This document shows positions 52,925-61,744 of a stretch of 64,000 bases of DNA, one piece after another. The translations under genes were made by a program, and so were the position numbers. The stretch is from Ruminococcus sp. Lineage in GTDB: Bacteria > Bacillota > Clostridia > Oscillospirales > Acutalibacteraceae. The notes under the pieces are model-generated. The model searched no databases. It was not told the origin of the DNA and worked only from the letters and a program-made list of their open reading frames with translations. Each line of letters starts with the position of its first letter. Position 1 is the stretch's first letter. Where the stretch lies: contig SFGA01000005.1 of the NCBI GenBank assembly GCA_004556705.1, positions 1 through 64,000 of the forward strand, in the 5' to 3' direction.

Positions 52925-53719
52925 ATGGAGAAATACTACGATTACAGTGATCACATTGAAAAGGCTATGAGCTCATTCTCAAATGAGAAAACTAATTTTG
53001 TGTTCAAAAGAAGAGTTCTTGACGAGATGGAGCTTCGTACAAAAGAGGTTATAAAAAGGGGACTCGGCGATAAGAGGGTTGCCCATGACTTGATTATGGA
53101 CGAATATAATCCGCAGAGAATTGTCAAGGATTATTATGAGTACCTTGAAGATATAAAAGAAAAGAAAAAGATTAAATATACGCCTATCGCTGCAGTTGCC
53201 TGCATACTTTTGTCTGTACTTGTGTTTTTGATTATAGGCTTTGTTACGGACGTATGGCATCCCACATGGCTTATAATTGAGGGAACGGCTACCGCAGGAG
53301 TTATGGCAATTATGCTTACGGCAGTTACAATTTTAAGACGACACAAGAAGTTTTATGCGATTATGAGAGCTCTTGTTGCAGGCTCTGTTATGGTCGGAAC
53401 GCAATTTCTGTTCCTGTTTATCAGAATTTTGTTCGATAACGAGCAAGCGTACCTCATTTTCTTGTTTGCACTTGCTATGATGTTTATCGGCGACCTTGTT
53501 CTTGCCACCGTGACAAAGCAAAGGCTTGTTTTTGTAAATTACCTTATTACAATTCCGCTTGTTTTCATTTTTGCGTTTGTTATTTTCGGCTTGATAACGG
53601 GTCTTTGGAGTGTGGGAAGAATACTTATTATAATCGGTTTTGTCCTTGATATCGGCGTTATAATACAGCTTGCAATCAGGAATAAAAAGCTTGCGTATAA
53701 TCCGGAGGAGGAAGAATGA
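52925..53719 (+). CDS. Multi-membrane protein with an N-terminal helical domain, unknown function
   Basis: The product has 264 residues: a charged helical N-terminus (1-78) resembling the cytoplasmic part of DUF1700-like proteins, then about six membrane segments (AAVACILLSVLVFLIIGFV, AGVMAIMLTAVTIL, AGSVMVGTQFLFLFIRIL, LIFLFALAMMFIGDLVL, FVNYLITIPLVFIFAFVIFGLI, ILIIIGFVLDIGVIIQLAI). I do not recognise an activity. It overlaps the following acyltransferase gene by 4 nt, so the two proteins probably act together, perhaps in modifying an envelope or lipid molecule. Confidence 0.7.
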   Translation: MEKYYDYSDHIEKAMSSFSNEKTNFVFKRRVLDEMELRTKEVIKRGLGDKRVAHDLIMDEYNPQRIVKDYYEYLEDIKEKKKIKYTPIAAVACILLSVLVFLIIGFVTDVWHPTWLIIEGTATAGVMAIMLTAVTILRRHKKFYAIMRALVAGSVMVGTQFLFLFIRILFDNEQAYLIFLFALAMMFIGDLVLATVTKQRLVFVNYLITIPLVFIFAFVIFGLITGLWSVGRILIIIGFVLDIGVIIQLAIRNKKLAYNPEEEE

Positions 53720-54999
53720 TGGTAAAAAAGTTAAATGCCGAGCTTTGGGATAAAATGCACTACCTTTTCCGTGATTTTAACGACAGAATGGTTCACGTTG
53801 AGCTTCATTACGATTTTGAAATTGATATTGAAGCGTTGAAAACGGTGCTTATCTGCTTTCTTGAAAAAGCGCCTGTTTTGCATTCTTCGTTTGTCGATAA
53901 TAAATTCAAAACCTATTGGAAAGTAAAAGATTACAGCATTGACGATGTACTTCATGTTTCGACTCCCGACAATCTTGACGAGGCAATAAACGATTTCCTG
54001 ACGCAGTATATTCCGCCTGAAAACGACCTGCAAATTCAAGTTGCCGTGTTCTTTCACGACGGAAAATCCGTGCTTTGCATCGTAGAAAATCATATGTGTA
54101 TGGACGGCGGAGATTTCAAGTATTTTTTGAAGGCTCTTTGCAAGAATTATAACGATTACGTTGAGAAGGGAATAAGCCCGATAGAATTAAAATCAGGCTC
54201 ACGTTCTTTTGAAGAGGTTTATGACGATTTCTCAAAGACCGAAAAGAAAATGGCGCAAAATCTTTACAAAAACGTGTGTGCGAAAGACAATCACAAATTT
54301 CCCCTTACAGAGGACAACATAAAAGACCGTTCGTTTATAGCGAGAAGAAAAATTGGCAAGGAAAGATTTGCACGCTTTAGAGCTTCCGGCAAAAAGCTCG
54401 GCGCAACCGTAAACGATATGCTTGTTACGGCTTATTTTTACAGCCTCTATGAGCTTGCCGGCTTTGGCAGAGATGAGAGCGTAACAATTTCCTGCGCTAT
54501 CGATTTAAGACGTCACATGAAGGACACAAGCGATACGGGAATTACAAACCAAACGGCGTTTATGCAGTGCAATATTCCCGAGCTCGGCGAGGATATTTTC
54601 CAAACGCTTGAATACACCAAGCAGAGCGTTGCCAAGTTCAAAAAAGATAAGTTTATGGGACTTTACGGCTTACCGCTTTTGAAGCTCGGATACAGCATTA
54701 TGCCTCAAATGGCTTCGGAAGAGGTTATTAAAATAGGCTACTCCAATCCGCTTATTGCCATGAGTAATATCGGAGTTCTTGAAACCGATAAGCTTTCGCT
54801 TGACGGACATGAGCCGACGGACGGCTTTATGACGGGTGCGGTAAAATATAAGCCGTATGTTCTTCTTTCGGCTACGTCCATAAACTCCGAACTGACGCTT
54901 TCAATGTGTGTACGAGGCAATGAGCAGGACGAAAAAATAGTAAACGATTTCTTTGACCTTATGGACAAGAATATAGATGTGCTTTCATCAAAGGCATAG
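53716..54999 (+). CDS. Condensation-domain-like acyltransferase
   Basis: The product has 427 residues with the fold of condensation/alcohol acetyltransferase-type enzymes. The catalytic HxxxDG motif is in ENHMCMDGGDFKYFL (His at about 126); the second half has GATVNDMLVTAYFYSL, CAIDLRRHM and SNIGVLETDKL. Such enzymes move acyl groups from a thioester to an amine or alcohol. No peptide synthetase or carrier protein is nearby, so it is a stand-alone enzyme of unknown substrate, coupled to a membrane protein. GGAGGAAG lies just before the ATGATG start. Confidence 0.75.
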   Translation: MMVKKLNAELWDKMHYLFRDFNDRMVHVELHYDFEIDIEALKTVLICFLEKAPVLHSSFVDNKFKTYWKVKDYSIDDVLHVSTPDNLDEAINDFLTQYIPPENDLQIQVAVFFHDGKSVLCIVENHMCMDGGDFKYFLKALCKNYNDYVEKGISPIELKSGSRSFEEVYDDFSKTEKKMAQNLYKNVCAKDNHKFPLTEDNIKDRSFIARRKIGKERFARFRASGKKLGATVNDMLVTAYFYSLYELAGFGRDESVTISCAIDLRRHMKDTSDTGITNQTAFMQCNIPELGEDIFQTLEYTKQSVAKFKKDKFMGLYGLPLLKLGYSIMPQMASEEVIKIGYSNPLIAMSNIGVLETDKLSLDGHEPTDGFMTGAVKYKPYVLLSATSINSELTLSMCVRGNEQDEKIVNDFFDLMDKNIDVLSSKA

Positions 55000-55016
55000 G
55001 GTGTTGAGGTAAAATA

Positions 55017-55955
55017 ATGAATATTCTCCATATGAGATATGCGGTTGAGGTCGCAAAATACGGCTCTATAAACAAGGCGAGTGAAAAACTTCTTATCGCT
55101 CAGCCGAATTTGAGCCGTTCGATAAAAGAGCTTGAGGCGGAGCTTGGCATTACTATTTTTGACAGAAGCACAAAGGGTATGATGCTCACTCTCGAGGGAC
55201 AGCGTTTTATCGGTTACGCCAAAAATATATTAAAGCAGATTGACAACGTTGAAAAAATATATAAGGAAAATGCAGGTGTAGAGCGTAAGTCCTTTTCTGT
55301 TTCTGTTCCGAGAGCAACCTATATATCCGACGCTTTCGCACAGTTTTCAAAAATGCTCGGAGAAAAGCCTGTCGAGGTTTTCTATAAGGAAACCAATTCA
55401 TCAAGGACAATAACCAATGTTGTTTCTGACAATTATAAGCTCGGAATTGTGCGCTTTGCGGAAAACTACGAAAAATATTTTACAGCTTTATTTGAGGAAA
55501 AAAATCTCAAGTATGAAGACATTGTAAGCTTCGGATATGTGCTTGTAATGAGTGAAAACAGTCCGCTTGCACAAAAAGAGGTCATACATTTTGAGGATTT
55601 GCATCCGTTTATTGAAATCGGACACGCAGACCCGTATGTTCCGTCGCTTTCGCTTGCGGAGGTTAAAAAAGAAGAGCTGCCCGATGACGGGGAGAGGCGA
55701 ATTTTCGTTTTTGAAAGAGCGAGTCAGTTTTCCGTGCTTTCAAAGAACGAGCAGACGTTTATGTGGGTATCTCCTTTGCCCGAGGACATTTTGAAACGCT
55801 ATTCTCTTGTGCAAAAAATTTGCCCCGATAACAAGAAAAAATATAAGGATATGCTCATATATCATAAGGACTATAAGCTTACCGAGCTCGACCGTAAATT
55901 TATAGCCGAAGTGCGTGCATCAACGTCGGAATGTATCGACATATATCAAAATTGA
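55017..55955 (+). CDS. LysR family transcriptional regulator
   Basis: The product has 312 residues. N-terminal winged helix: HMRYAVEVAKYGSINKASEKLLIAQPNLSRSIKELEAELGITIFDRSTKGM, then the type 2 periplasmic-binding-like effector domain. It lies 17 nt after the acyltransferase gene on the same strand and 82 nt before adhE. It could control either neighbour; LysR proteins usually act on a divergent gene, but none is divergent here. Its effector is unknown. Confidence 0.92.
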   Translation: MNILHMRYAVEVAKYGSINKASEKLLIAQPNLSRSIKELEAELGITIFDRSTKGMMLTLEGQRFIGYAKNILKQIDNVEKIYKENAGVERKSFSVSVPRATYISDAFAQFSKMLGEKPVEVFYKETNSSRTITNVVSDNYKLGIVRFAENYEKYFTALFEEKNLKYEDIVSFGYVLVMSENSPLAQKEVIHFEDLHPFIEIGHADPYVPSLSLAEVKKEELPDDGERRIFVFERASQFSVLSKNEQTFMWVSPLPEDILKRYSLVQKICPDNKKKYKDMLIYHKDYKLTELDRKFIAEVRASTSECIDIYQN

Positions 55956-55998
55956 TATAACGGTATACGAATTTAATTATTCACATTTTCAAAACTAA

Positions 55999-56016
55999 TT
56001 GTTAAAATATTAACAA
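55999..56016. promoter_or_regulatory. Rex operator upstream of adhE
   Basis: TTGTTAAAATATTAACAA is a perfect dyad of the form TTGTTAA-N4-TTAACAA, the consensus of the NADH-sensing repressor Rex in clostridia. It ends 21 nt before the adhE start codon, so Rex bound here would block transcription or early elongation until NADH rises. Confidence 0.9.
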
Positions 56017-56037
56017 TGAAATTTTGGAGGTCTGAAT

Positions 56038-58695
56038 ATGAGTACTAAAGAATACAAAATCGTTGATTCGGTAGAAACTCTTGAAGAAGCAATTGCCCGT
56101 GTAAGGGAAGCACAGAAGGAGTTTTCAACCTACACTCAGGAACAGGTAGATAAAATCTTCCTTGCTGCCGCTACCGCTGCCAATCAGCAGAGAATTCCGC
56201 TTGCTAAATTAGCAGTTGAGGAAACGGGAATGGGCGTTGTAGAGGACAAGGTTATTAAGAACCATTACGCTTCGGAGTATATCTATAATGCGTACAGAGA
56301 AACAAAAACCTGCGGTGTTCTTGAAGAGGACAAGGCATACGGAATTAAAAAGATTGCAGAGCCTATCGGTCTTGTTGCTGCGGTAATCCCGACAACAAAC
56401 CCGACCTCAACCGCAATTTTCAAAACTCTTATTTCTCTTAAAACAAGAAACGGTATTATTATAAGCCCCCATCCGAGAGCAAAGGGCTCAACAATCGCTG
56501 CCGCAAAGGTTGTTCTTGAAGCAGCTGTAAAGGCAGGTGCTCCCGAGGGCATTATTTCTTGGATTGACGTTCCGAGCCTTGAAATGACTAACCTTCTTAT
56601 GAAAGAGGCTGACATCATTCTCGCAACAGGCGGTCCCGGAATGGTTAAGGCTGCTTATTCGTCAGGTAAGCCCGCACTCGGCGTCGGCGCAGGTAACACT
56701 CCCGCAATTATCGACGATACAGCCGATATTCTTCTTGCAGTTAACTCAATTATTCACTCAAAGACCTTTGATAACGGTATGATTTGTGCTTCCGAGCAGT
56801 CCGTAATCGTTCTCGACAAGGTATATGATCAGGTTAAAAAGGAATTTGCGACAAGAGGCTGCTATTTCCTCAATGACGCTGAAATTGAAAAGGTAAGAAA
56901 GACTATTCTTATAAACGGCGCACTTAACGCAAAAATCGTAGGTCAAAAGGCAGCTAAGATTGCAGAGCTTGCAGGCGTTACTGTTCCCGAGGGCACAAAA
57001 ATTCTTATCGGTGAGGTTGAAAGCGTTGACCTTTCCGAAGAGTTTGCTCACGAGAAGCTTTCTCCTGTTCTTGCAATGTACAGAGCAAAGAATATCGAGG
57101 ACGCATTCCAAAAGGCTGAAAAGCTTGTTGCTGACGGCGGTTACGGTCATACATCTTCAATCTATCTTGACCCCGTTACAGAAACAGCGAAGCTTGACGA
57201 ATTTGCTTCCCGCATGAAGACCTGCCGTATTCTTGTAAATACACCTTCTTCACAGGGCGGTATCGGTGATTTGTACAACTTTAAGCTTACTCCCTCGCTC
57301 ACACTCGGCTGTGGCTCTTGGGGCGGTAACTCCGTAAGTGAAAACGTAGGAGTTAAGCATCTCATCAATATCAAGACTGTTGCAGAAAGAAGGGAAAATA
57401 TGCTTTGGTTCAGAGCTCCTGAAAAGGTTTATATCAAGAAGGGATGTCTCCCTGTTGCCCTTGACGAGCTTAAAACGGTTATGGGCAAGAAAAAGGCATT
57501 TATCGTAACAGATAGCTTCCTTTACAATAACGGCTATACAAAGCCGATTACAGATAAGCTTGACGAAATGGGTATTCAGCACACCACATTCTTTGAGGTT
57601 GCTCCCGACCCGACTCTCGGCTGTGCTATGAAGGGTGCAGAGCAGATGAGAGCGTTCCAACCCGATGTTATTATCGCACTCGGCGGCGGCTCGGCAATGG
57701 ACGCAGGCAAGATTATGTGGGTTCTCTATGAGCATCCCGAAGCTGACTTTATGGATATGGCAATGCGCTTTCAGGATATCCGTAAGCGTATTTATACCTT
57801 CCCGAAGATGGGCGAAAAGGCTTATTTCATAGCTATCCCCACATCAGCAGGTACAGGCTCTGAGGTTACTCCCTTCGCAGTTATCACAGACGAAAAAACA
57901 GGCGTTAAGTATCCGCTTGCCGATTATCAGCTTCTTCCCAATATGTCTATTATCGACGCTGATTTCCATATGAGTGCACCTAAGGGACTTACTTCGGCTT
58001 CAGGTATCGACGCTGTAACACATGCTCTTGAGGCTTATGCTTCAATTATGGCAACCGACTACACAGACGGTCTTGCTCTCAAGGCTCTTAAAACAATCTT
58101 TGAGTATCTTCCCAGAGCTTACGACAACGGTCCTAACGACCCCGAGGCTCGTGAGAAGATGGCAAATGCAGCTACTATGGCAGGTATGGCTTTCGCAAAC
58201 GCATTCCTCGGCGTATGCCACTCGATGGCTCATAAGCTCGGTGCGTTCCACCATATTCCTCACGGTATTGCAAATGCTCTTATGATTGATGAGGTTCTTC
58301 GCTTCAACTCCTCCGAGGTTCCTACAAAGATGGGTACATTCTCACAGTATGACCATCCGCACACTCTCAGAAGATATGCAGAGGTTGCCGAGTATCTCGG
58401 AATTAAGGGCAAGAACGATCAGGAAAAGGTTGATAATCTCATAAAGGCTATTGACGAGCTCAAGGCAAGAGTAGGCATTAAGCCCACAATCAAGGATTAT
58501 GTTCCGGACGAAAAGGACTTCCTTGACAGACTTGACGCAATGTGCGAGCAGGCATTCGACGATCAGTGCACAGGTGCTAACCCGAGATATCCGCTTATCA
58601 GCGAAATCAAGCAGATGTATCTTGACGCATATTACGGAAAGACCTTTGTTGAGACTGAAAAGCCCGATGCAAAGCAGTTAAAAGGCAAAAAATAA
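56038..58695 (+). CDS. adhE: Bifunctional aldehyde-alcohol dehydrogenase
   Basis: The product has 885 residues. The N-terminal half is an acetylating aldehyde dehydrogenase (VAAVIPTTNPTSTAIFKTL, GVGAGNTPAIID, and the catalytic cysteine in NGMICASEQSV); the C-terminal half is an iron alcohol dehydrogenase (IIALGGGSAMDAGKIMW, IPTSAGTGSEVTPFAVI, and iron ligands in GVCHSMAHKLGAFHHIPHG). It reduces acetyl-CoA to ethanol with two NADH and forms spirosomes in other bacteria. The Rex site links it to the NADH/NAD ratio. GGAGGTCTGAAT precedes the ATG. Acetaldehyde from DeoC could also feed its second domain. Confidence 0.98.
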   Translation: MSTKEYKIVDSVETLEEAIARVREAQKEFSTYTQEQVDKIFLAAATAANQQRIPLAKLAVEETGMGVVEDKVIKNHYASEYIYNAYRETKTCGVLEEDKAYGIKKIAEPIGLVAAVIPTTNPTSTAIFKTLISLKTRNGIIISPHPRAKGSTIAAAKVVLEAAVKAGAPEGIISWIDVPSLEMTNLLMKEADIILATGGPGMVKAAYSSGKPALGVGAGNTPAIIDDTADILLAVNSIIHSKTFDNGMICASEQSVIVLDKVYDQVKKEFATRGCYFLNDAEIEKVRKTILINGALNAKIVGQKAAKIAELAGVTVPEGTKILIGEVESVDLSEEFAHEKLSPVLAMYRAKNIEDAFQKAEKLVADGGYGHTSSIYLDPVTETAKLDEFASRMKTCRILVNTPSSQGGIGDLYNFKLTPSLTLGCGSWGGNSVSENVGVKHLINIKTVAERRENMLWFRAPEKVYIKKGCLPVALDELKTVMGKKKAFIVTDSFLYNNGYTKPITDKLDEMGIQHTTFFEVAPDPTLGCAMKGAEQMRAFQPDVIIALGGGSAMDAGKIMWVLYEHPEADFMDMAMRFQDIRKRIYTFPKMGEKAYFIAIPTSAGTGSEVTPFAVITDEKTGVKYPLADYQLLPNMSIIDADFHMSAPKGLTSASGIDAVTHALEAYASIMATDYTDGLALKALKTIFEYLPRAYDNGPNDPEAREKMANAATMAGMAFANAFLGVCHSMAHKLGAFHHIPHGIANALMIDEVLRFNSSEVPTKMGTFSQYDHPHTLRRYAEVAEYLGIKGKNDQEKVDNLIKAIDELKARVGIKPTIKDYVPDEKDFLDRLDAMCEQAFDDQCTGANPRYPLISEIKQMYLDAYYGKTFVETEKPDAKQLKGKK

Positions 58696-58723
58696 ACTTT
58701 GACATATTAAGGAGGTTTGTTTT

Positions 58724-59473
58724 ATGAAATTAGATAATGTTATTGCTGTCAGAAAAGCAAAAAAGGTTTACAGAGACGGAGATAAGTGCATAAAGGTCTT
58801 TGATAAGGATTATTCAAAGGCTGATGTTCTTAACGAGGCTCTCAATCAGGCGAGAATTGAGGAAACGGGACTTAATATTCCTAAGGTTCTTGAGGTTACA
58901 ACGATTGACGGAAAATGGGCTATTGTTTCAGATTTCATAGAGGGCGTAACATTAGCTGAGCTTATGGAGAAAAATCCCGATAAGCTTGATGAATATCTCA
59001 ATGTTCTTGTTGATGTACAGCTTGAAATTCAGTCAAAGACCTGCCCTTTGCTCAATAAATTAAAGGATAAGATGAACAGAAAAATCTCCGAGGCTGATCT
59101 TGACGCCACAACGAGATATGAGCTTCATTCACGTCTTGAGGGTATGCCAAAGCATAATAAGGTTTGCCACGGCGATATTAACCCCTCAAACATCATTGTT
59201 ACAAATGACGGCAAGTACTATATAATTGACTGGTCACACGCTACTCAGGGTAACGCTTCCGCAGATGCTGCAAGAACGTATCTTCTTTTCTGTCTTAAAG
59301 AAAATGAAGAAATTGCTAAAAAATATCTTGAAATTTTCTGCAAAAAGAGCGATACTGCTAAGCAGTACGTTGAAAAATGGTTACCGATAGTAGCCGCTTC
59401 ACAGTCCGTAAAGGGTAACGAGGACGAAAGGCAGTTCCTTTTGAGCTGGACTGATGTTGTAGAGTACAATTGA
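58724..59473 (+). CDS. Aminoglycoside phosphotransferase-fold small-molecule kinase (TIGR02172-like)
   Basis: The product has 249 residues of the APH/choline-kinase superfamily. Catalytic loop: VCHGDINPSNIIVTNDGKYYIIDW with the HGDxxxxN and metal-binding D; N-terminal lobe VRKAKKVYRDGDKCIKVF and AIVSDFIEGVTLAELME. It shows similarity in layout to a clostridial group often found near adhE or fermentation genes. Its substrate is not known, and nothing points to aminoglycosides. AAGGAGG precedes the ATG; 28 nt separate it from adhE. Confidence 0.8.
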   Translation: MKLDNVIAVRKAKKVYRDGDKCIKVFDKDYSKADVLNEALNQARIEETGLNIPKVLEVTTIDGKWAIVSDFIEGVTLAELMEKNPDKLDEYLNVLVDVQLEIQSKTCPLLNKLKDKMNRKISEADLDATTRYELHSRLEGMPKHNKVCHGDINPSNIIVTNDGKYYIIDWSHATQGNASADAARTYLLFCLKENEEIAKKYLEIFCKKSDTAKQYVEKWLPIVAASQSVKGNEDERQFLLSWTDVVEYN

Positions 59474-59494
59474 TTTAATAAGTGCGGTTTTTGA

Positions 59495-59824
59495 ATGGAA
59501 AAGCTTAGAAAATTTGACACGAAGGTTCAGTACCTTAAATATAAGGTACTGCGTGAGGTCGCAAAACAGGAATGGCAGGGAACTCTTCAGCAAAATTTGC
59601 TTGATATATCCGCAATAGTCGTACCCGGCGATGAGCCTACAATGCGTTGCTGCATATATAAAGAAAGAGCGATTTTGGCTGAGCGTATCAAGCTTGCTAT
59701 GGGCGGCTGTATAAACAGTGCAGGCTGTCTTACTCACGGCGACGAGAAAAACAAGTCGCTTGTTGAGAAATACGGCAAGGCGGCAGAGGACAAGACGATA
59801 AACGATGTTGTCTCTAAGCTTTAA
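59495..59824 (+). CDS. Short protein matching the N-terminus of a [FeFe]-hydrogenase-like iron-sulfur protein (likely truncated)
   Basis: The product has 109 residues. MEKLRKFDTKVQYLKYKVLREVAKQEWQGTL and EPTMRCCIYKERAILAERIKLAMGG are the opening of a family of long clostridial iron-sulfur proteins with a hydrogenase large-subunit domain. In those, a CDECP-type cluster-binding stretch comes next. Here the sequence diverges after LAMGG (CINSAGCLTHGDEKNKSL) and stops, so no cluster or H-cluster domain is present. It is either the decayed remnant of such a gene or a stand-alone small protein; the intact ribosome site, open frame and neat terminator favour expression. Confidence 0.55.
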   Translation: MEKLRKFDTKVQYLKYKVLREVAKQEWQGTLQQNLLDISAIVVPGDEPTMRCCIYKERAILAERIKLAMGGCINSAGCLTHGDEKNKSLVEKYGKAAEDKTINDVVSKL

Positions 59825-59842
59825 TTAAATAATTGCAATTTT

Positions 59843-59867
59843 AACCTCCGATTTTTTTTCGGAGGTT
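59843..59867 (+). terminator. Terminator after the hydrogenase-like fragment
   Basis: AACCTCCGA and TCGGAGGTT pair around a T-rich loop, with a T run after. Confidence 0.85.
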
Positions 59868-59884
59868 ATTTTTTGTAAAAATAT

Positions 59885-59928
59885 AACCCCGTACTTATTA
59901 GCACTCAGCCTTGTTTTAGTACGGGGTT
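59885..59928. terminator. Second hairpin, between convergent units
   Basis: AACCCCGTACTTA (59885-59897) pairs with TTAGTACGGGGTT (59916-59928, one bulge-like mismatch). The loop contains GCACTCAGCCTTG, echoing the ACACTCAGCC arm of the palindrome at 41211-41519. It may serve the leftward transporter operon. Confidence 0.7.
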
Positions 59929-59945
59929 GTGTTGTATATGTGATT

Positions 59946-60740
59946 TTATGAAAGCATCATTCGGTCATTTGCAAATTCGCCGTTACTTGCCTTTGCAAAC
60001 AAATCGAGAAGGTCTTGAACCTTGAGATTTTTCTTTTCTTCGCCTGATACGTCATAGATAATCTTGCCGTCATACATCATAATAAGTCTGTTTCCGAGCC
60101 TTATGGCGTCTTTCATATTATGTGTAACCATAACGGTTGTGATATTGTTCTCTGTGACAATCTCATTGGTTATTTTAAGCACCTTTGCCGCAGTAGCAGG
60201 GTCAAGTGCCGCTGTGTGTTCGTCAAGAAGCAAGAGCTTCGGATGCATAAGCGAAGCCATAATAAGCGTTATAGCCTGCCTTTGACCGCCCGAAAGAAGT
60301 CCGACCTTTGATGAAAGTCTGTCCTCAAGACCTAAATCAAGCTTTTTGAGGATTTCTCTGTATTCCTCACGTTCTTTCTTTGTAACGCCGTTTTTAAGAG
60401 TTCTCTTTTTGCCTCTCCTTGCGGCGATAGAAAGGTTTTCGTCTATCTGCATATCAGCGGCAGTACCTGTCATAGGGTCTTGGAAAACTCTGCTCATATA
60501 CTTTGCACGCTTGTATTCGGGAAGCTTTGTAATATCCTCGCCGTCAACCTTGATTGTGCCGCAGTCAACGGGATAAACACCTGCGATCATATTAAACAGC
60601 GTGGATTTACCTGCGCCGTTACCGCCGATTACGGTTACAAAATCGCCCTCGTTAAGTGTTAAATCAATACCCGTAAGGGCTTTCTTTTCGTTTATTGTAC
60701 CGGGATTAAATGTTTTATATACGCCTTTAATTTCAAGCAT
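59946..60740 (-). CDS. ABC transporter ATP-binding protein, TrpXYZ type
   Basis: The product has 264 residues from ATG 60740 (AGGTG 8 nt upstream; the frame extends to 60764). Walker A GGNGAGKST, signature LLSGGQRQ, Walker B LLLLDEHTAALDP. It overlaps the permease gene by 8 nt. Together with the permease and the PF04392-like binding protein it forms a three-gene uptake system; characterised relatives take up tryptophan or other aromatic/amino acid ligands. Confidence 0.92.
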   Translation of the reverse strand: MLEIKGVYKTFNPGTINEKKALTGIDLTLNEGDFVTVIGGNGAGKSTLFNMIAGVYPVDCGTIKVDGEDITKLPEYKRAKYMSRVFQDPMTGTAADMQIDENLSIAARRGKKRTLKNGVTKKEREEYREILKKLDLGLEDRLSSKVGLLSGGQRQAITLIMASLMHPKLLLLDEHTAALDPATAAKVLKITNEIVTENNITTVMVTHNMKDAIRLGNRLIMMYDGKIIYDVSGEEKKNLKVQDLLDLFAKASNGEFANDRMMLS

Positions 60741-61662
60741 TCTGAGCACCTGCCTTTTCATCATTCTTTACATGCTTTGCAGCAACCTTTGCTTTCCAAT
60801 GGGGAAGACCGAGGAAAATAGCAACAACGCAAGCCGAAAGAAGCTTCAGGTCATTAGCGTTCAAGCCGAGCTTGAGAACAAGAGCAATGACTATGTAGTA
60901 GATAACTCCGCCGATAACCGCCGAGAGAAGTCTCAAAGCAAAATTCTTGAAAAGCTTGCCGAAAATAACTTCGCCGATGATAACAGCCGCAAGACCGATA
61001 ACGATTGCGCCTCTGCCCATATTTATATCTGCACAGCCGTTAAACTGAGCAAGTAACGCACCCGACATTGCAACGATACCGTTTGAAAGGACAAGACCGA
61101 TAATTTTTCTCGAATCGGTATTTATTCCGTTTGCTCTTGCCATAGCTTGATTACAGCCCGTAGCTCTTATGGAGTTACCGAGCTCAGTACCGAAGAACCA
61201 ATAGAGCACGCCGATAAGCACCGCTACAAATATTGCACATATAAGTATCGTTCTGCCGAGCTCGTCAGCACTTGATGTGATAATAAGGTTAAAGTTTCTT
61301 TTGCTTATCGAAGTGTTTGCCTTACCGCTCATTATTCTAAGATTAATTGAGTAAAGCGCAAGCTGCGTAAGAATACCGGCGAGAATTGCGGGTATTCCGA
61401 ATTTTGTATGAAAAATACCTGTTACAAAACCTGCAAGACAGCCTGTAGCAAACGCTATAAGCAACGCAAGGTAGATATTAACGCCTTTTGTTGTCAGCAC
61501 AACAAGAACGGCACCGCCCGTTGCAAATGAGCCGTCAACAGTAAGATCTGCAAGATCAAGTATTTTGTATGTAATGTAAACTCCGATAGCCATGATTCCC
61601 CAAATGAAGCCTTGAGCTATCGGTGAGGGGAGTGATTGAATAAACTGTAAAACCTGTGTCAT
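60733..61662 (-). CDS. ABC transporter permease, branched-chain/TrpY type
   Basis: The product has 309 residues with about nine membrane segments of the BPD_transp_2 fold. GFIWGIMAIGVYITYKILDLADLTVDGSFATGGAV is the typical opening of this subgroup, and GCNQAMARANGINTDSRKIIGLVLSNGIVAMSGALLAQ contains the coupling region to the ATPase. Only one permease gene is present, so it would act as a homodimer. Confidence 0.92.
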   Translation of the reverse strand: MTQVLQFIQSLPSPIAQGFIWGIMAIGVYITYKILDLADLTVDGSFATGGAVLVVLTTKGVNIYLALLIAFATGCLAGFVTGIFHTKFGIPAILAGILTQLALYSINLRIMSGKANTSISKRNFNLIITSSADELGRTILICAIFVAVLIGVLYWFFGTELGNSIRATGCNQAMARANGINTDSRKIIGLVLSNGIVAMSGALLAQFNGCADINMGRGAIVIGLAAVIIGEVIFGKLFKNFALRLLSAVIGGVIYYIVIALVLKLGLNANDLKLLSACVVAIFLGLPHWKAKVAAKHVKNDEKAGAQNA

Positions 61663-61697
61663 ATAACTAAATTGCTCCTCATTATAACAAAACGCAA

Positions 61698-61721
61698 AAG
61701 CGATAAGTAACCTTATCGCTT
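61698..61721 (-). terminator. Intercistronic hairpin between the binding protein and permease genes
   Basis: AAGCGATAAG and CTTATCGCTT form a perfect 10-bp stem in the 82-nt gap. It would allow higher expression of the binding protein than of the membrane parts, by partial termination or by protecting the upstream mRNA. Confidence 0.65.
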
Positions 61722-61744
61722 CTGCAAAATGTTACCGTATTAAA

